Shown: positions 33,846-41,908 of the stretch, one piece after another
Layout of the letters: every line of letters begins with the position of its first letter
Position numbering within the stretch: position 1 is the first letter of the stretch
NCBI GenBank assembly: GCA_028875245.1
Contig: JAPPEU010000058.1
Location: forward strand, 1-51,083
Source: Chloroflexota bacterium
Lineage (GTDB): Bacteria; Chloroflexota; Anaerolineae; Aggregatilineales; Phototrophicaceae
Direction of reading: 5' to 3'
DNA length: 51,083 nt
Notes under the pieces: model-generated
What the model saw: the letters and a program-made list of their open reading frames with translations, nothing else
Database searches by the model: none
What the model was told of the DNA's origin: nothing
Translations under genes and position numbers: made by a program

Positions 33846-34265
33846 GGCGCGCTCCGTTCTCTCTTGGGCTTAGATTAGAACGGATGGTGGTGTGCGTGTC
33901 AAGATTGACCACCGAGGCTGTGGGGGCGTCTCGCTGAGATGTCCGTAGAATGAATTTCTCATACAAGCGGGCGTCTCGCCGAAACGCCCGTCCATGCGAT
34001 AGCGCGAGCTCGTAGGGCGAGACAAGTCTCGCCCCTACAATTTTCGCTGTGATTGCAGATTGAATTTGGTAGTTCATAAAATAAGAGGGCACAGAAGTAG
34101 TTCCAAGAAAGTAATGAGAATGATCGCAGAACAAACGGAAATTGCCATAACAATCGAAAGGTTGTAGGGGCGAGACGGTGGCTCGCCCACTTTGTCTATA
34201 GATTGCTTGTCAGTTTTCGCATGACTAACTTGGAACTACTGAGAATATCGCCCGCGGCAGCGCGC
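33846..34265. repeat. 420-bp gap packed with four palindromic repeats
   Basis: Copies lie at 33923-33947 (GGGGCGTCTCGCTGAGATG), 33967-33990 (GGGCGTCTCGCCGAAACGCC), 34011-34039 (GGGCGAGACAAGTCTCGCCC) and 34163-34189 (GGGGCGAGACGGTGGCTCGCCC-type). The unique 120 bp between the last two holds no gene that I can support. Both flanking genes point the same way (minus strand). Confidence 0.7.
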
Positions 34266-35234
34266 TCAAAGCTGGTAGCCGCGGCTGTAGAAGTCGTCAA
34301 TGAGCCGGCGCAGATAATCGTGGAAGCGTTTTCTGGGGTCAAAAACATCCAGCGCCTGGATTTGCACGGTTTGACAGAATACCTCTTCTCTGAAGCGCTC
34401 AAAGGCCGTGCCATAAGCCCAGCCTTCCTTATCGCGGTAGATATGACAAGCCTCATGCACGAGCACCCCGGCCAGCCAAACGAGGGCGTCATCCAGGTTG
34501 GCATTGTTGTGGAGAAAAGCATGGTTTGGCGGCAAATGGAATACTCTCTGGTTTACATCGACGCCCACGATGCCCGCGGGGACTTCGTTGATCGTCTTCA
34601 GTTCCTTGATGGTGTAGGCATACCAGGCGGGCGCCCTGGCTTTCAGCAAATCCAGCGCGGCTTGGACCTGGGCGACAAATCGCGCGCCGCCGATTATATG
34701 CACATCGGGATGCTTGCATTGATTGCGCTGAAAGGCGAGGTATCCGCGCTGCCAATCTTGATCGCTCGCGCAGTGCATTCCGATGAAACAGCAGTTGTCA
34801 ACGCCGGGCGCGTCTTGGCTCGCCGGGGTTTGCGAGCTGGCGGGAACCGGCTGCGCCCCGCACTGCTTGTTCTGGAACGCCCAGTAGCCGCTTTCCCATT
34901 CTTCTTGTGAGCGGCACTGACGGTCCAGGAAGCAGCAATTGTCGATGTCGGCGCCGGCCGCGCTCGCGGGTTGGCCGTCATGCACGCGGCTGTGGCGCAG
35001 CCAGCTCGCCATCCACAATTCGCGCCCGTTTCTGTTGATCTTCAGCCAGCGTCCGCGTTGCCCGGTGACCTGGAGGATGGCCCCAGCCGGCGCTGTTTCG
35101 ACCCAGTCACGATCCAGCCCTGGGCCGCTGCGCAAGTTCGTGTTGGCTTCCGTGCGAATGCTGTAGTCCTGCGCCCAGGCCACGCTCGTGAGGAAGCACA
35201 GCGCTATTGTGACTGCGATTAACTTGAATTTCAC
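34266..35234 (-). CDS. Secreted SH3b protein with twin cysteine repeats and HExxH motif
   Basis: The 322-residue protein has a signal peptide (FKLIAVTIALCFLTSVAWA, cleavage near 21), a bacterial SH3 domain (about 24-82; TNLRSGPGLDRDW), and two copies of a cysteine motif: residues 98-125 (DNCCFLDRQC, then WESGYWAFQNKQC) and 146-173 (DNCCFIGMHC, then WQRGYLAFQRNQC). A C-terminal domain contains HEACH at 260-264, a zinc-protease-like HExxH. It is likely exported, with disulfides in the twin repeats. Protease activity is inferred from the motif only. Monocistronic. Confidence 0.8.
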   Translation of the reverse strand: MKFKLIAVTIALCFLTSVAWAQDYSIRTEANTNLRSGPGLDRDWVETAPAGAILQVTGQRGRWLKINRNGRELWMASWLRHSRVHDGQPASAAGADIDNCCFLDRQCRSQEEWESGYWAFQNKQCGAQPVPASSQTPASQDAPGVDNCCFIGMHCASDQDWQRGYLAFQRNQCKHPDVHIIGGARFVAQVQAALDLLKARAPAWYAYTIKELKTINEVPAGIVGVDVNQRVFHLPPNHAFLHNNANLDDALVWLAGVLVHEACHIYRDKEGWAYGTAFERFREEVFCQTVQIQALDVFDPRKRFHDYLRRLIDDFYSRGYQL

Positions 35235-35429
35235 AGGGTTGCCCCCGGTTTTTTTGGCACAGGTACTATAACGCGGGGGCGGGCTGCGGGCAAAATGTGG
35301 GCGCTTGCGGCGGTGGGATATGTTTTTACCGCTGAGGTCAGCGCGTTATGGTTAGTTCGCCGAGGGCGTTGGTTTTGAACCGCGAAGGCGCTCAAGAGAA
35401 AAGTATTAGCGAGATAGACGATGGCTGAC

Positions 35430-35843
35430 TTAAGGCAATAGCTCAAGGAAATCACAGTGTTGCGGGCGAAATATGCTGAAGTCGCGTCTATCAAAGGTCG
35501 CGATTCGTGTGATGTTCAGGCCTTCGGCGATGGCCAAGATACAGCAATCCACGATATCAAATCGGGCGTCCGCATAGGCGCTTACAATATCACGTACTCT
35601 TGCCAAGTCTTGCATGCCAACTGCTTCAAGCTGAACATCTAGCTGCATAAAGTACTCAAGGAAAGTTCGCATTCCGCTGTGGCCAATATCGCGCGTAATG
35701 AGATAACTGACTTCTGGCAGGACCACATCGGGCACGAGCATAACTTCTGTGTTTTGAGACAGCAAACTCATACCGGCTTGATGATGGATATCATTGGCGT
35801 TGTAGAGCGCATAGACGAAGTTGCTGTCCGCGATGAGGGTCAT
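35430..35843 (-). CDS. PIN-domain ribonuclease toxin (VapC-like)
   Basis: The 137-residue protein has the PIN acidic residues: D6 (LIADSNFVYAL), E44 (VLPEVSYL), D96/D99 (ARFDIVDCCILA) and D118 (IATFDRRDF). VapC toxins cut tRNA or rRNA until bound by their antitoxin. The start codon overlaps the stop of the upstream antitoxin-like gene by 4 nt (ATGA), the standard coupled toxin-antitoxin arrangement. Confidence 0.88.
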   Translation of the reverse strand: MTLIADSNFVYALYNANDIHHQAGMSLLSQNTEVMLVPDVVLPEVSYLITRDIGHSGMRTFLEYFMQLDVQLEAVGMQDLARVRDIVSAYADARFDIVDCCILAIAEGLNITRIATFDRRDFSIFRPQHCDFLELLP

Positions 35844-36115
35844 CGGTTGGCGCGGCGTTTCAAATAGTTCGCGAATTCTGTGTTAAGAATCTCGCGACTG
35901 CGCGCTGAAGTATCCACCGGCTCGGGCGACGCCAGCCCCGCGGCTTTGGCGTTTTTGGCAAAATCCGCACCTGTCGCCCAGCGCTTCTGTTTGGCGTCGC
36001 ACTCTTGCCCGTAGCGCGCGAGCAAATCTCGCAGCAGGTCGGCGATGTCGGCGTCGTCACGTTCTGCCAGTTCTTCCAATTGCCGCGCAACGTCTTCGGG
36101 GATGTCGATAGTCAT
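35840..36115 (-). CDS. Antitoxin-like protein paired with the PIN toxin
   Basis: The 91-residue protein begins MTIDIPEDVARQLEELAERD, a ribbon-helix-helix-like DNA-binding start, and has a charged flexible C-terminal half (ATGADFAKNAKAAG, NTEFANYLKRRANR) suited to wrapping a toxin. GGAGGA precedes the ATG. An extended -10 lies just upstream. As in other VapBC pairs, the complex would repress this promoter. No clear operator palindrome is visible. Confidence 0.78.
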   Translation of the reverse strand: MTIDIPEDVARQLEELAERDDADIADLLRDLLARYGQECDAKQKRWATGADFAKNAKAAGLASPEPVDTSARSREILNTEFANYLKRRANR

Positions 36116-36138
36116 GATCCTGTCCTCCGCTTTGGGCG

Positions 36139-36147
36139 ATTATAGCA
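36139..36147 (-). promoter_or_regulatory. Extended -10 promoter of the toxin-antitoxin operon
   Basis: On the minus strand TGCTATAAT is a consensus extended -10, 23 nt before the antitoxin ATG, leaving a short leader with GGAGGA. The -35 (ACTGCT at 17 bp) is weak. Confidence 0.6.
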
Positions 36148-36323
36148 TTGAATGCGTTGTGAGCAGTGATGGCATTTCTTACCACCGAAGTCACCGAGTT
36201 TTGGGGAGGCCACATGGGGCGTTGGTTTTGAACTACAAAGACGCGAAGGGCGCAAAGGCATCAGTTGCCATTATCAAAATCTGTAGCTACATTTAGCGAA
36301 GGGAGACGCGGGGACTCTAAGCC

Positions 36324-37802
36324 ATGGCAGAACCTAACTTCAAGAATCGCACGCTGTTTCATGGTGACAATCTCGAATTTCTGCGCGGAATGAACAGCGA
36401 GACGGTTCACCTCATCGCCACTGACCCTCCGTTCAACAAGAATCGCGATTTTCACGCGACGCCGGAGAGCCTGGCGGCCGGCGCGAAATTCAAAGATCGC
36501 TGGCGCTGGGACGACGACGTGCACGAAGAATGGACCGACAGCATCAAGGACGACTGGCGCGCCGTCGAAAACGTGATTGCGGCGGCGCGAATAGCCTATG
36601 GCGACGACATGGGCGCGTTTCTATGCTGGCTCGGCGTGCGCCTGATGGAGATGCATCGCATACTTCGATTGGATGGTACGCTTTATCTGCATCTTGATCG
36701 CACAGCCGTCGCCTATGTCAAATGCCTGCTGGACGGCATATTTGGTCAAAAGAACTTCATCACCGAAATAATCTGGAATTACGGTACGCCGTCTGGTGGC
36801 AGGGCTGGCGGAAAAAAACCCGTTAAGGCTCATGAAACACTGCTCGTCTACGCGAAGCAGTACAGCAAGCATACGTATAACAAGCAGTACACGCCGTACT
36901 CCGAGAATTACAGGACAAATTGGTTTAGGCACGTGGACGCCGACGGTCGAAAGTATCGCACTCGAAAACGCAAAGGAAAAATCGTCAGACAGTATCTTGA
37001 CGAGAGTCCGGGCGTACCCTTATCGGATACTTGGACGGATATAAAGTCGCTCTATGGCTCGTCAGGGTGGTTTCCCAACAACAGAGGCGAGATAACGGGC
37101 TATCCCACCCAGAAACCCCTCGCGCTTTACCGCCGCATCATTGAAGCCGCCAGCAATGAAGGCCATTATGTGCTTGACCCATTCTGCGGCTGCGCCACCA
37201 CGCCGGTAGCTGCCGAGCAACTGGGGCGGCAATGGGTCGGGATAGACATTTGGGACAAAGCGCATGAGACAGTCCTTAACCGCTTGGCAGATGAGGGTAT
37301 GCGCACAGAAGACAGGAAACCGCTGCAATTTTGGACAAAGCGCGTTCACTACGAAATCGAGCCGCCGCGCCGCAGTGACGACAACGAATTGGCGGCGCCC
37401 AGCCTCAAGCTGAAGACACCGCGAGCAGTGGAACCGTGGGAGAAACTGACCCACCGTGAGATGGTGAAGATATTGGAGTACGCACAGCGGAGCAATGGCA
37501 ATGTCATCTGCGCTGGCTGTGGGCGCGAGCTGGAACGCGAATTTATGGAATTGGATCATATCACGCCGCGGGCGGATGGCGGCGAGAATCACATACGCAA
37601 CCGCATCTTGCTTTGCCGCCCCTGCAACGGCAGGAAGGGGCAATATCTGACGCTGCGCGGCTTGCTGCGGGAGAATAAGAAGATCGATTGGATGAAAGAC
37701 GAGGGCTTGGCGCAGTTGGCGCGTGAGCATGCGCGTGAGCGGGCGGACTGGGTGCGGGACAATTTTGGGAGCGAGGAGTGTCAAGCCTTGATAGCGGTGT
37801 GA
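36324..37802 (+). CDS. DNA methyltransferase fused to an HNH domain (copy 2)
   Basis: The 492-residue protein is a paralogue of that at 18618. Motif IV is at 34-37 (ATDPPFNKN) and motif I at 285-290 (LDPFCGCATTPVAAE), a beta-class order. The intervening region about 150-255 (NYGTPSGGRAGGKKPVKAHE, then YRTNWFRHVDADG) is unrelated to copy 1 and is the likely target-recognition domain. The HNH domain at about 393-440 (CAGC, H412 in ELDHITPR, N422, CRPCNGRKG) is almost unchanged. It is next to the toxin-antitoxin pair, divergent. It probably recognises a different DNA site from copy 1. Confidence 0.9.
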   Translation: MAEPNFKNRTLFHGDNLEFLRGMNSETVHLIATDPPFNKNRDFHATPESLAAGAKFKDRWRWDDDVHEEWTDSIKDDWRAVENVIAAARIAYGDDMGAFLCWLGVRLMEMHRILRLDGTLYLHLDRTAVAYVKCLLDGIFGQKNFITEIIWNYGTPSGGRAGGKKPVKAHETLLVYAKQYSKHTYNKQYTPYSENYRTNWFRHVDADGRKYRTRKRKGKIVRQYLDESPGVPLSDTWTDIKSLYGSSGWFPNNRGEITGYPTQKPLALYRRIIEAASNEGHYVLDPFCGCATTPVAAEQLGRQWVGIDIWDKAHETVLNRLADEGMRTEDRKPLQFWTKRVHYEIEPPRRSDDNELAAPSLKLKTPRAVEPWEKLTHREMVKILEYAQRSNGNVICAGCGRELEREFMELDHITPRADGGENHIRNRILLCRPCNGRKGQYLTLRGLLRENKKIDWMKDEGLAQLAREHARERADWVRDNFGSEECQALIAV

Positions 37803-37848
37803 ACGCTTCCGCCAATATGCGCGCCAAAGGCATTGCGAGTGGCGGAGA

Positions 37849-37883
37849 AATAGCAGCCCAAGGACGTGCGCCGGGCTGCTATT
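37849..37883. terminator. Bidirectional hairpin between convergent genes
   Basis: AATAGCAGCCC (37849-37859) and GGGCTGCTATT (37873-37883) form a perfect 11-bp stem with a 13-nt loop. It lies between the convergent methyltransferase and coiled-coil genes. T-rich tails are weak on both sides. Confidence 0.65.
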
Positions 37884-37904
37884 GTGTATGTTCGCGCTAG
37901 CTGG

Positions 37905-38273
37905 CTATGAGTTTGCCTTTACCTGCCTCAAGTACGCCAGATGTTCCCGCGCCTCGGCGATCCGCACTCTAATCTCATCTCGCCGCGCCTTCAAGGCGTT
38001 CCTCTGCGCCCGCTCATGATCCAACTTCGCTTTGAGCGACTGACGCTCGTCTCTATCTGTGGCTTGATCCCTGCGCATTCTTAGGTCGGCGAGGATAGCC
38101 CGCGCCGCCACAAGCTTGACTCTGACCTCGTCCTTTTCAGCCATGAGCCTCTGGATCTCCGCCTTGGTTTCCCTAATTTCAGCCTTGATATCCGCGACCT
38201 GCGCCAATGCGGCGCCACCCAGGCTGGTCAAGGCGAATAGCATCATCAATACCAACAAGAATTTGATCCGCAT
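37905..38273 (-). CDS. Exported coiled-coil protein
   Basis: The ATG at 38273 (AAGGAAAG upstream) gives a 122-residue protein. An upstream in-frame start at 38342 lacks a ribosome site. It opens MRIKFLLVLMMLFALTSLGG, a signal peptide ending near ALAQ. The rest is one long charged helix (ADIKAEIRETKAEIQRLMAE, later RAQRNALKARRDEIRVRIAE) without cysteines. It is likely periplasmic or secreted and oligomeric. No family is recognised. Confidence 0.7.
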   Translation of the reverse strand: MRIKFLLVLMMLFALTSLGGAALAQVADIKAEIRETKAEIQRLMAEKDEVRVKLVAARAILADLRMRRDQATDRDERQSLKAKLDHERAQRNALKARRDEIRVRIAEAREHLAYLRQVKANS

Positions 38274-38445
38274 GTGAACTTTCCTTATTGTAATTGAGCA
38301 AGAACTACGATGGAACTCAAGCGAGTATAGCACGTATGACAAAAAATGCGGACCACAGGCGACAATTCTCTGCGCCCTCTGTGCCTCTGTGGTGAAATCG
38401 TCTAAAATATGCCATCATTCGCGATCCACACCAAAGGAACCCCCC

Positions 38446-41400
38446 ATGACCGATTCCAAATTCGCCGGGCTGGCCGAATTCCGCTGCATCGGACCCTTCC
38501 GCGGCGGGCGCGTCGTCGCTGTCGCCGGCGACCCGCGCGACATGAACACCTTCTATTTCGGCGGCGTCTGCGGCGGCGTCTGGAAGACCACGGACGCCGG
38601 GCAGTATTGGGAAAACATCAGCGATGGCTATTTCACGGCGTCGTCCGTTGGCGCGCTTGAAGTGGCGCCGGCTGACCCCAACGTGATCTACGCCGGCACG
38701 GGCGAAACCACCATCCGCATTGATGTCTCCATCGGCGATGGCATCTACAAATCGACTGACGCCGGGCGCAGCTGGAAGCATCTCGGCCTGAAAGAGACGC
38801 GCCAGATCGCCAAAATTCGTACGCACCCGGAGAACGCCGACCTGGTTTATGCGGCTGTCTTCGGTCATGCCTTCGGGCCGAACGCGGAGCGCGGCGTCTA
38901 CCGCTCGAAGGACGGCGGCGAGAGTTGGGAGAACGTCCTGCATGTGAGCGAGAAAGCGGGCGCCATCGACCTGAGCATCGACAAGAACAACCCGCGCATC
39001 ATCTACGCCGCGATCTGGGAAGCGTATCGCAACTTCTGGAATATCTCCTCCGGCGGCGAGGACAGCGGCATCTGGCGCTCAATGGACGGCGGAGACAGCT
39101 GGGAGCGGCTCACCCCACCCCCTAGCCCCCTCCCCGACGCATCAGGGAGGGGGAACACGGACCCCGCGCAGAATCAGCATCCCCCTGTAAATACGGGGGG
39201 ACCGAGGGGGGCTGGGCTGCCCAAGGGTCTGTTGGGCAAGATCGGCCTGGCGGCGTCGCCCGCGCAGCCGGGTCGCGTCTGGGCCATTATCGAGAATCAG
39301 CCCGATGGCGGCATCTACCGCAGCGATGATTATGGCGAAACCTGGGTCGTCGGCAGCAAGGACAACCGCTTCATCTCGCGCGCCTGGTATTATATGCACC
39401 TGACCGCCGACCCGCTCGACGCCAACACGGTTTACATCAACAACCTCAACTTTTGGAAATCGACCGACGGCGGCCACAATTTCACCGAAATCACGACGCC
39501 GCATGGCGACAATCACGACCTGTGGATCAACCCGAGCCAGAACAAAGTCATGATCCACGGCAACGATGGCGGCGCTTGCGTATCGCTGAATGGGGGGCTT
39601 TCCTGGTCGAGCATATACAACCAGCCGACGGCGCAGATTTATCACCTCGATGTCGACAGCAACGAGCCCTATTACGTCTACGGGACGCAGCAGGACAATT
39701 CGAGTTTGCGCGTGCCCAGCCGCAGCCGCTACTCGTCGATCATGTGGGAGGATTGCGATATCACCGGCTCGGGCGAAAGCGGCTATATCGCGGTGGATCC
39801 GGCTGATTCGAACATCGTCTATGTCGGCGCGATCGGCAGCTCGGCCGGCGGCGGCAATTGCCTGCAGCGCTACGACCATCGCAATCAGCAGATTCGGCTG
39901 ATATCGACCTGGCCGCGCAGCTCGACCGGCTTGGGCGCGGGGGCGGACAAGTACCGCTTCGCCTGGACCTACCCCATCGTTTTCTCGCCGCATGACAGCA
40001 GTGTCATCTACATCGGCGGCAATCAGATTTTGAAGACGACCGACGAAGGGCAGAGCTGGGAGGAGATCAGCCCCGATTTGACCAGGGCCGATCCGGAGAC
40101 GCTCAAGCCATCGGGCGGGCCGATCAATCGGGATGCGGTCGGCGCTGAGCATTATGCGACCGTTTATACGCTGGCGGAATCGCCCCATGAGCCGGGCGTC
40201 ATCTGGGCCGGCTCGGATGATGGTTTGCTGCATATCACGAAGGACGGCGGCGAAAACTGGGCGGATATCACGCCGAGCATTGACCCACCCCTCCCCGAAG
40301 CATCAGATGCCCACCATAGAGATGGCGGGAGGGGAGCGCATATCCAGCCTCCCCCTGCTGCCGCGGGGGGACCGAGGGGGGTAGACCCGCCGACGATGTT
40401 CACGATGATTGAGCCGTCGCCGCATGATGCCGCGACCGCCTACGCGACCGCCACCCGCTACAAGAACGACGATTACGCACCTTATGTCTTCAAGACGACC
40501 GACTATGGCGCGAGCTGGTCCTTGATAGTTGAGGACATCGCTGACGATCATTTCTGCCGCGTCCTGCGGGAAGACCCGCTGCGCGCGGGGCTGCTCTATC
40601 TCGGCACCGAATTTGGCTTGTACATCTCCTTTGACGGGGGCGCGTCCTGGCAGCGCTTTCAGCTGAATTTGCCGATCTCGCCCATCTACGATTTGAAGAT
40701 CAAGGGTGACGATCTCATCGTGGCGACGCACGGGCGGTCCTTCTGGATCCTGGATGATCTGACGGTTTTGCATCAGATCGCGGGCGACCCAATGGCTCGC
40801 CCCTACAAGGATCTCGAGGTGGAGGGGGTACTACTCCTCAAGCCGGCCAGGACGGAGCGCTGGCTGCCGAAGATGTTCGAGGGCTTGTTCGAAAGCGGTG
40901 ACGGCAAGCAATACATGAGCACGCTGGGCGCTGTCGCCGCTTATGTCAAAGAGGAGACGCCCGAGCATGGCGTCAAGCACACCTATCTCGACAGCGGCGT
41001 CAACCCGCCGAGCGGCGCGGTCATCACCTATTACCTGCGCGAAAAGCCGGAAGCGACCATCACGCTGCGCATCGACGATGCCGCCGGGAACGAGGTCAAG
41101 ACATTCAAGAGCCTGCACGCCGACGAGGAAGATGTAGGGGCGACACAAGTGTCGCCCGCGTCCGCAAAGGCCGGGGACGAGAAACCAAAAGAACTGCGCA
41201 TCCCCGCGAAGGCCGGCTGGAATCGCTTCATCTGGGATCTGCGCTATCCCGATGCGAAGAAAGTCATCCCGCATGATGACCATCAGCAGGGTTTCATCAA
41301 GGGACCGCACACCGTGCCCGGGCGCTACCGCGTCACGCTGACGGTCGGCGAAGAGGTACTGAGCGAGTCCTTCGAGCTTGTAAAGGAAGCCGGCGTCACG

Positions 41401-41877
41401 GCGAGCGAAGCCGACCTGCAAGCGCAGTTTGACCTGCTGCTGAAGATACGCGACAAGGTCTCGGCGACGCACAAAACCATCAATCAGATGCGCGACCTGC
41501 GGGCGCAGCTCAAGGGCTGGCGCGAGCGGCTGGCCGGGCTGGAGACGGCATCGGGCATCATCGAGGCGGCGAAAGCGCTGGAAGCGCAGGTGCTGGAAGT
41601 CGAAAAAGAGTTGATGATCCCGGAGACGCGCGCCGGCTGGCCTGATGCCATGAACCACGGCGACCGCCTGGCGATGCAGCTCAGCAACCTGAGTTTCAAC
41701 GTCAACATGGGTGATTACAAGCCGACCGATTATGAGTACGGCGCCTTTGAGGAAATCGCGGCTGATATTGACGGCGTGGCCGACAAGTTCAGAGACATCG
41801 TCGACGGGAACATGGCCGAGTTCAACACCATGCTGAGCAACGCCGGCTTCGGGGTGGTTGTGTTGAAAGTGGAGTAG
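38446..41877 (+). CDS. Very large VPS10/BNR beta-propeller protein with in-frame repeat insertions
   Basis: ATG 38446 (AAGGAA upstream) gives 1143 residues. The N-terminal about 780 residues form a double propeller with many Asp-boxes (KTTDAGQYW, KSTDAGRSW, RSKDGGESW, RSMDGGDSW, KSTDGGHNF, KTTDYGASW). A C-terminal fibronectin/Ig-like and helical part follows (YRVTLTVGEEVLSESFELVK, then DLLLKIRDKVSATHKTINQM). Such proteins are usually exported 'glycosyl hydrolase' or sortilin-like proteins, yet no signal peptide is visible here. Four stretches (residues about 224-256, 614-647, 779-788 and 896-905) are encoded by palindromic repeats and break the regular propeller sequence. Confidence 0.88.
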   Translation: MTDSKFAGLAEFRCIGPFRGGRVVAVAGDPRDMNTFYFGGVCGGVWKTTDAGQYWENISDGYFTASSVGALEVAPADPNVIYAGTGETTIRIDVSIGDGIYKSTDAGRSWKHLGLKETRQIAKIRTHPENADLVYAAVFGHAFGPNAERGVYRSKDGGESWENVLHVSEKAGAIDLSIDKNNPRIIYAAIWEAYRNFWNISSGGEDSGIWRSMDGGDSWERLTPPPSPLPDASGRGNTDPAQNQHPPVNTGGPRGAGLPKGLLGKIGLAASPAQPGRVWAIIENQPDGGIYRSDDYGETWVVGSKDNRFISRAWYYMHLTADPLDANTVYINNLNFWKSTDGGHNFTEITTPHGDNHDLWINPSQNKVMIHGNDGGACVSLNGGLSWSSIYNQPTAQIYHLDVDSNEPYYVYGTQQDNSSLRVPSRSRYSSIMWEDCDITGSGESGYIAVDPADSNIVYVGAIGSSAGGGNCLQRYDHRNQQIRLISTWPRSSTGLGAGADKYRFAWTYPIVFSPHDSSVIYIGGNQILKTTDEGQSWEEISPDLTRADPETLKPSGGPINRDAVGAEHYATVYTLAESPHEPGVIWAGSDDGLLHITKDGGENWADITPSIDPPLPEASDAHHRDGGRGAHIQPPPAAAGGPRGVDPPTMFTMIEPSPHDAATAYATATRYKNDDYAPYVFKTTDYGASWSLIVEDIADDHFCRVLREDPLRAGLLYLGTEFGLYISFDGGASWQRFQLNLPISPIYDLKIKGDDLIVATHGRSFWILDDLTVLHQIAGDPMARPYKDLEVEGVLLLKPARTERWLPKMFEGLFESGDGKQYMSTLGAVAAYVKEETPEHGVKHTYLDSGVNPPSGAVITYYLREKPEATITLRIDDAAGNEVKTFKSLHADEEDVGATQVSPASAKAGDEKPKELRIPAKAGWNRFIWDLRYPDAKKVIPHDDHQQGFIKGPHTVPGRYRVTLTVGEEVLSESFELVKEAGVTASEADLQAQFDLLLKIRDKVSATHKTINQMRDLRAQLKGWRERLAGLETASGIIEAAKALEAQVLEVEKELMIPETRAGWPDAMNHGDRLAMQLSNLSFNVNMGDYKPTDYEYGAFEEIAADIDGVADKFRDIVDGNMAEFNTMLSNAGFGVVVLKVE
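39115..39213 (+). repeat. In-frame palindromic insertion 1 in the propeller gene
   Basis: These 99 bp encode a proline/glycine-rich peptide (PPPSPLPDASGRGNTDP...) between ERLT and GLPKGLLGKIG. They contain CCCCCTCCCCGACGC / GGGAGGGGG and CCCCCTGTAAATACGGGGGG followed by ACCGAGGGGGG, the two parts of the composite repeat also at 40285 and 49874. Confidence 0.75.
40285..40386 (+). repeat. In-frame palindromic insertion 2 in the propeller gene
   Basis: This 102-bp segment encodes PPLPEASDAHHRDGGRGAHI and a GGPRGVD end. It shares GCATCAG, GGGAGGGG and the CCTCCCCCTGC...GGGGGGACCGAGGGGGG part with insertion 1. It sits between two conserved propeller segments (WADITPS and TMFTMIEPSPHD). Confidence 0.75.
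40781..40807 (+). repeat. In-frame palindromic insertion 3 in the propeller gene
   Basis: CGGGCGACCC and AATGGCTCGCCCCTACA together equal the reverse complement of the intergenic copy at 14391-14416 apart from one extra C. It encodes GDPMARPY. Confidence 0.75.
41133..41160 (+). repeat. In-frame palindromic insertion 4 in the propeller gene
   Basis: TGTAGGGGCGACACAAGTGT followed by CGCCCGCG is the intergenic repeat at 29276 with GAGAC/GTCTC changed to GACAC/GTGTC, two compensatory changes. It encodes DVGATQVSPA. Confidence 0.8.
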
Positions 41878-41908
41878 CGTTTGCGTCTTGGCAGGCGAAT
41901 GACTGCGC

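Noticed and set aside
33846..34265. CRISPR array in the repeat-rich gap
   Set aside because: The repeats differ in length and sequence, are palindromic mosaics, and have irregular spacing; there are no cas genes in the window.
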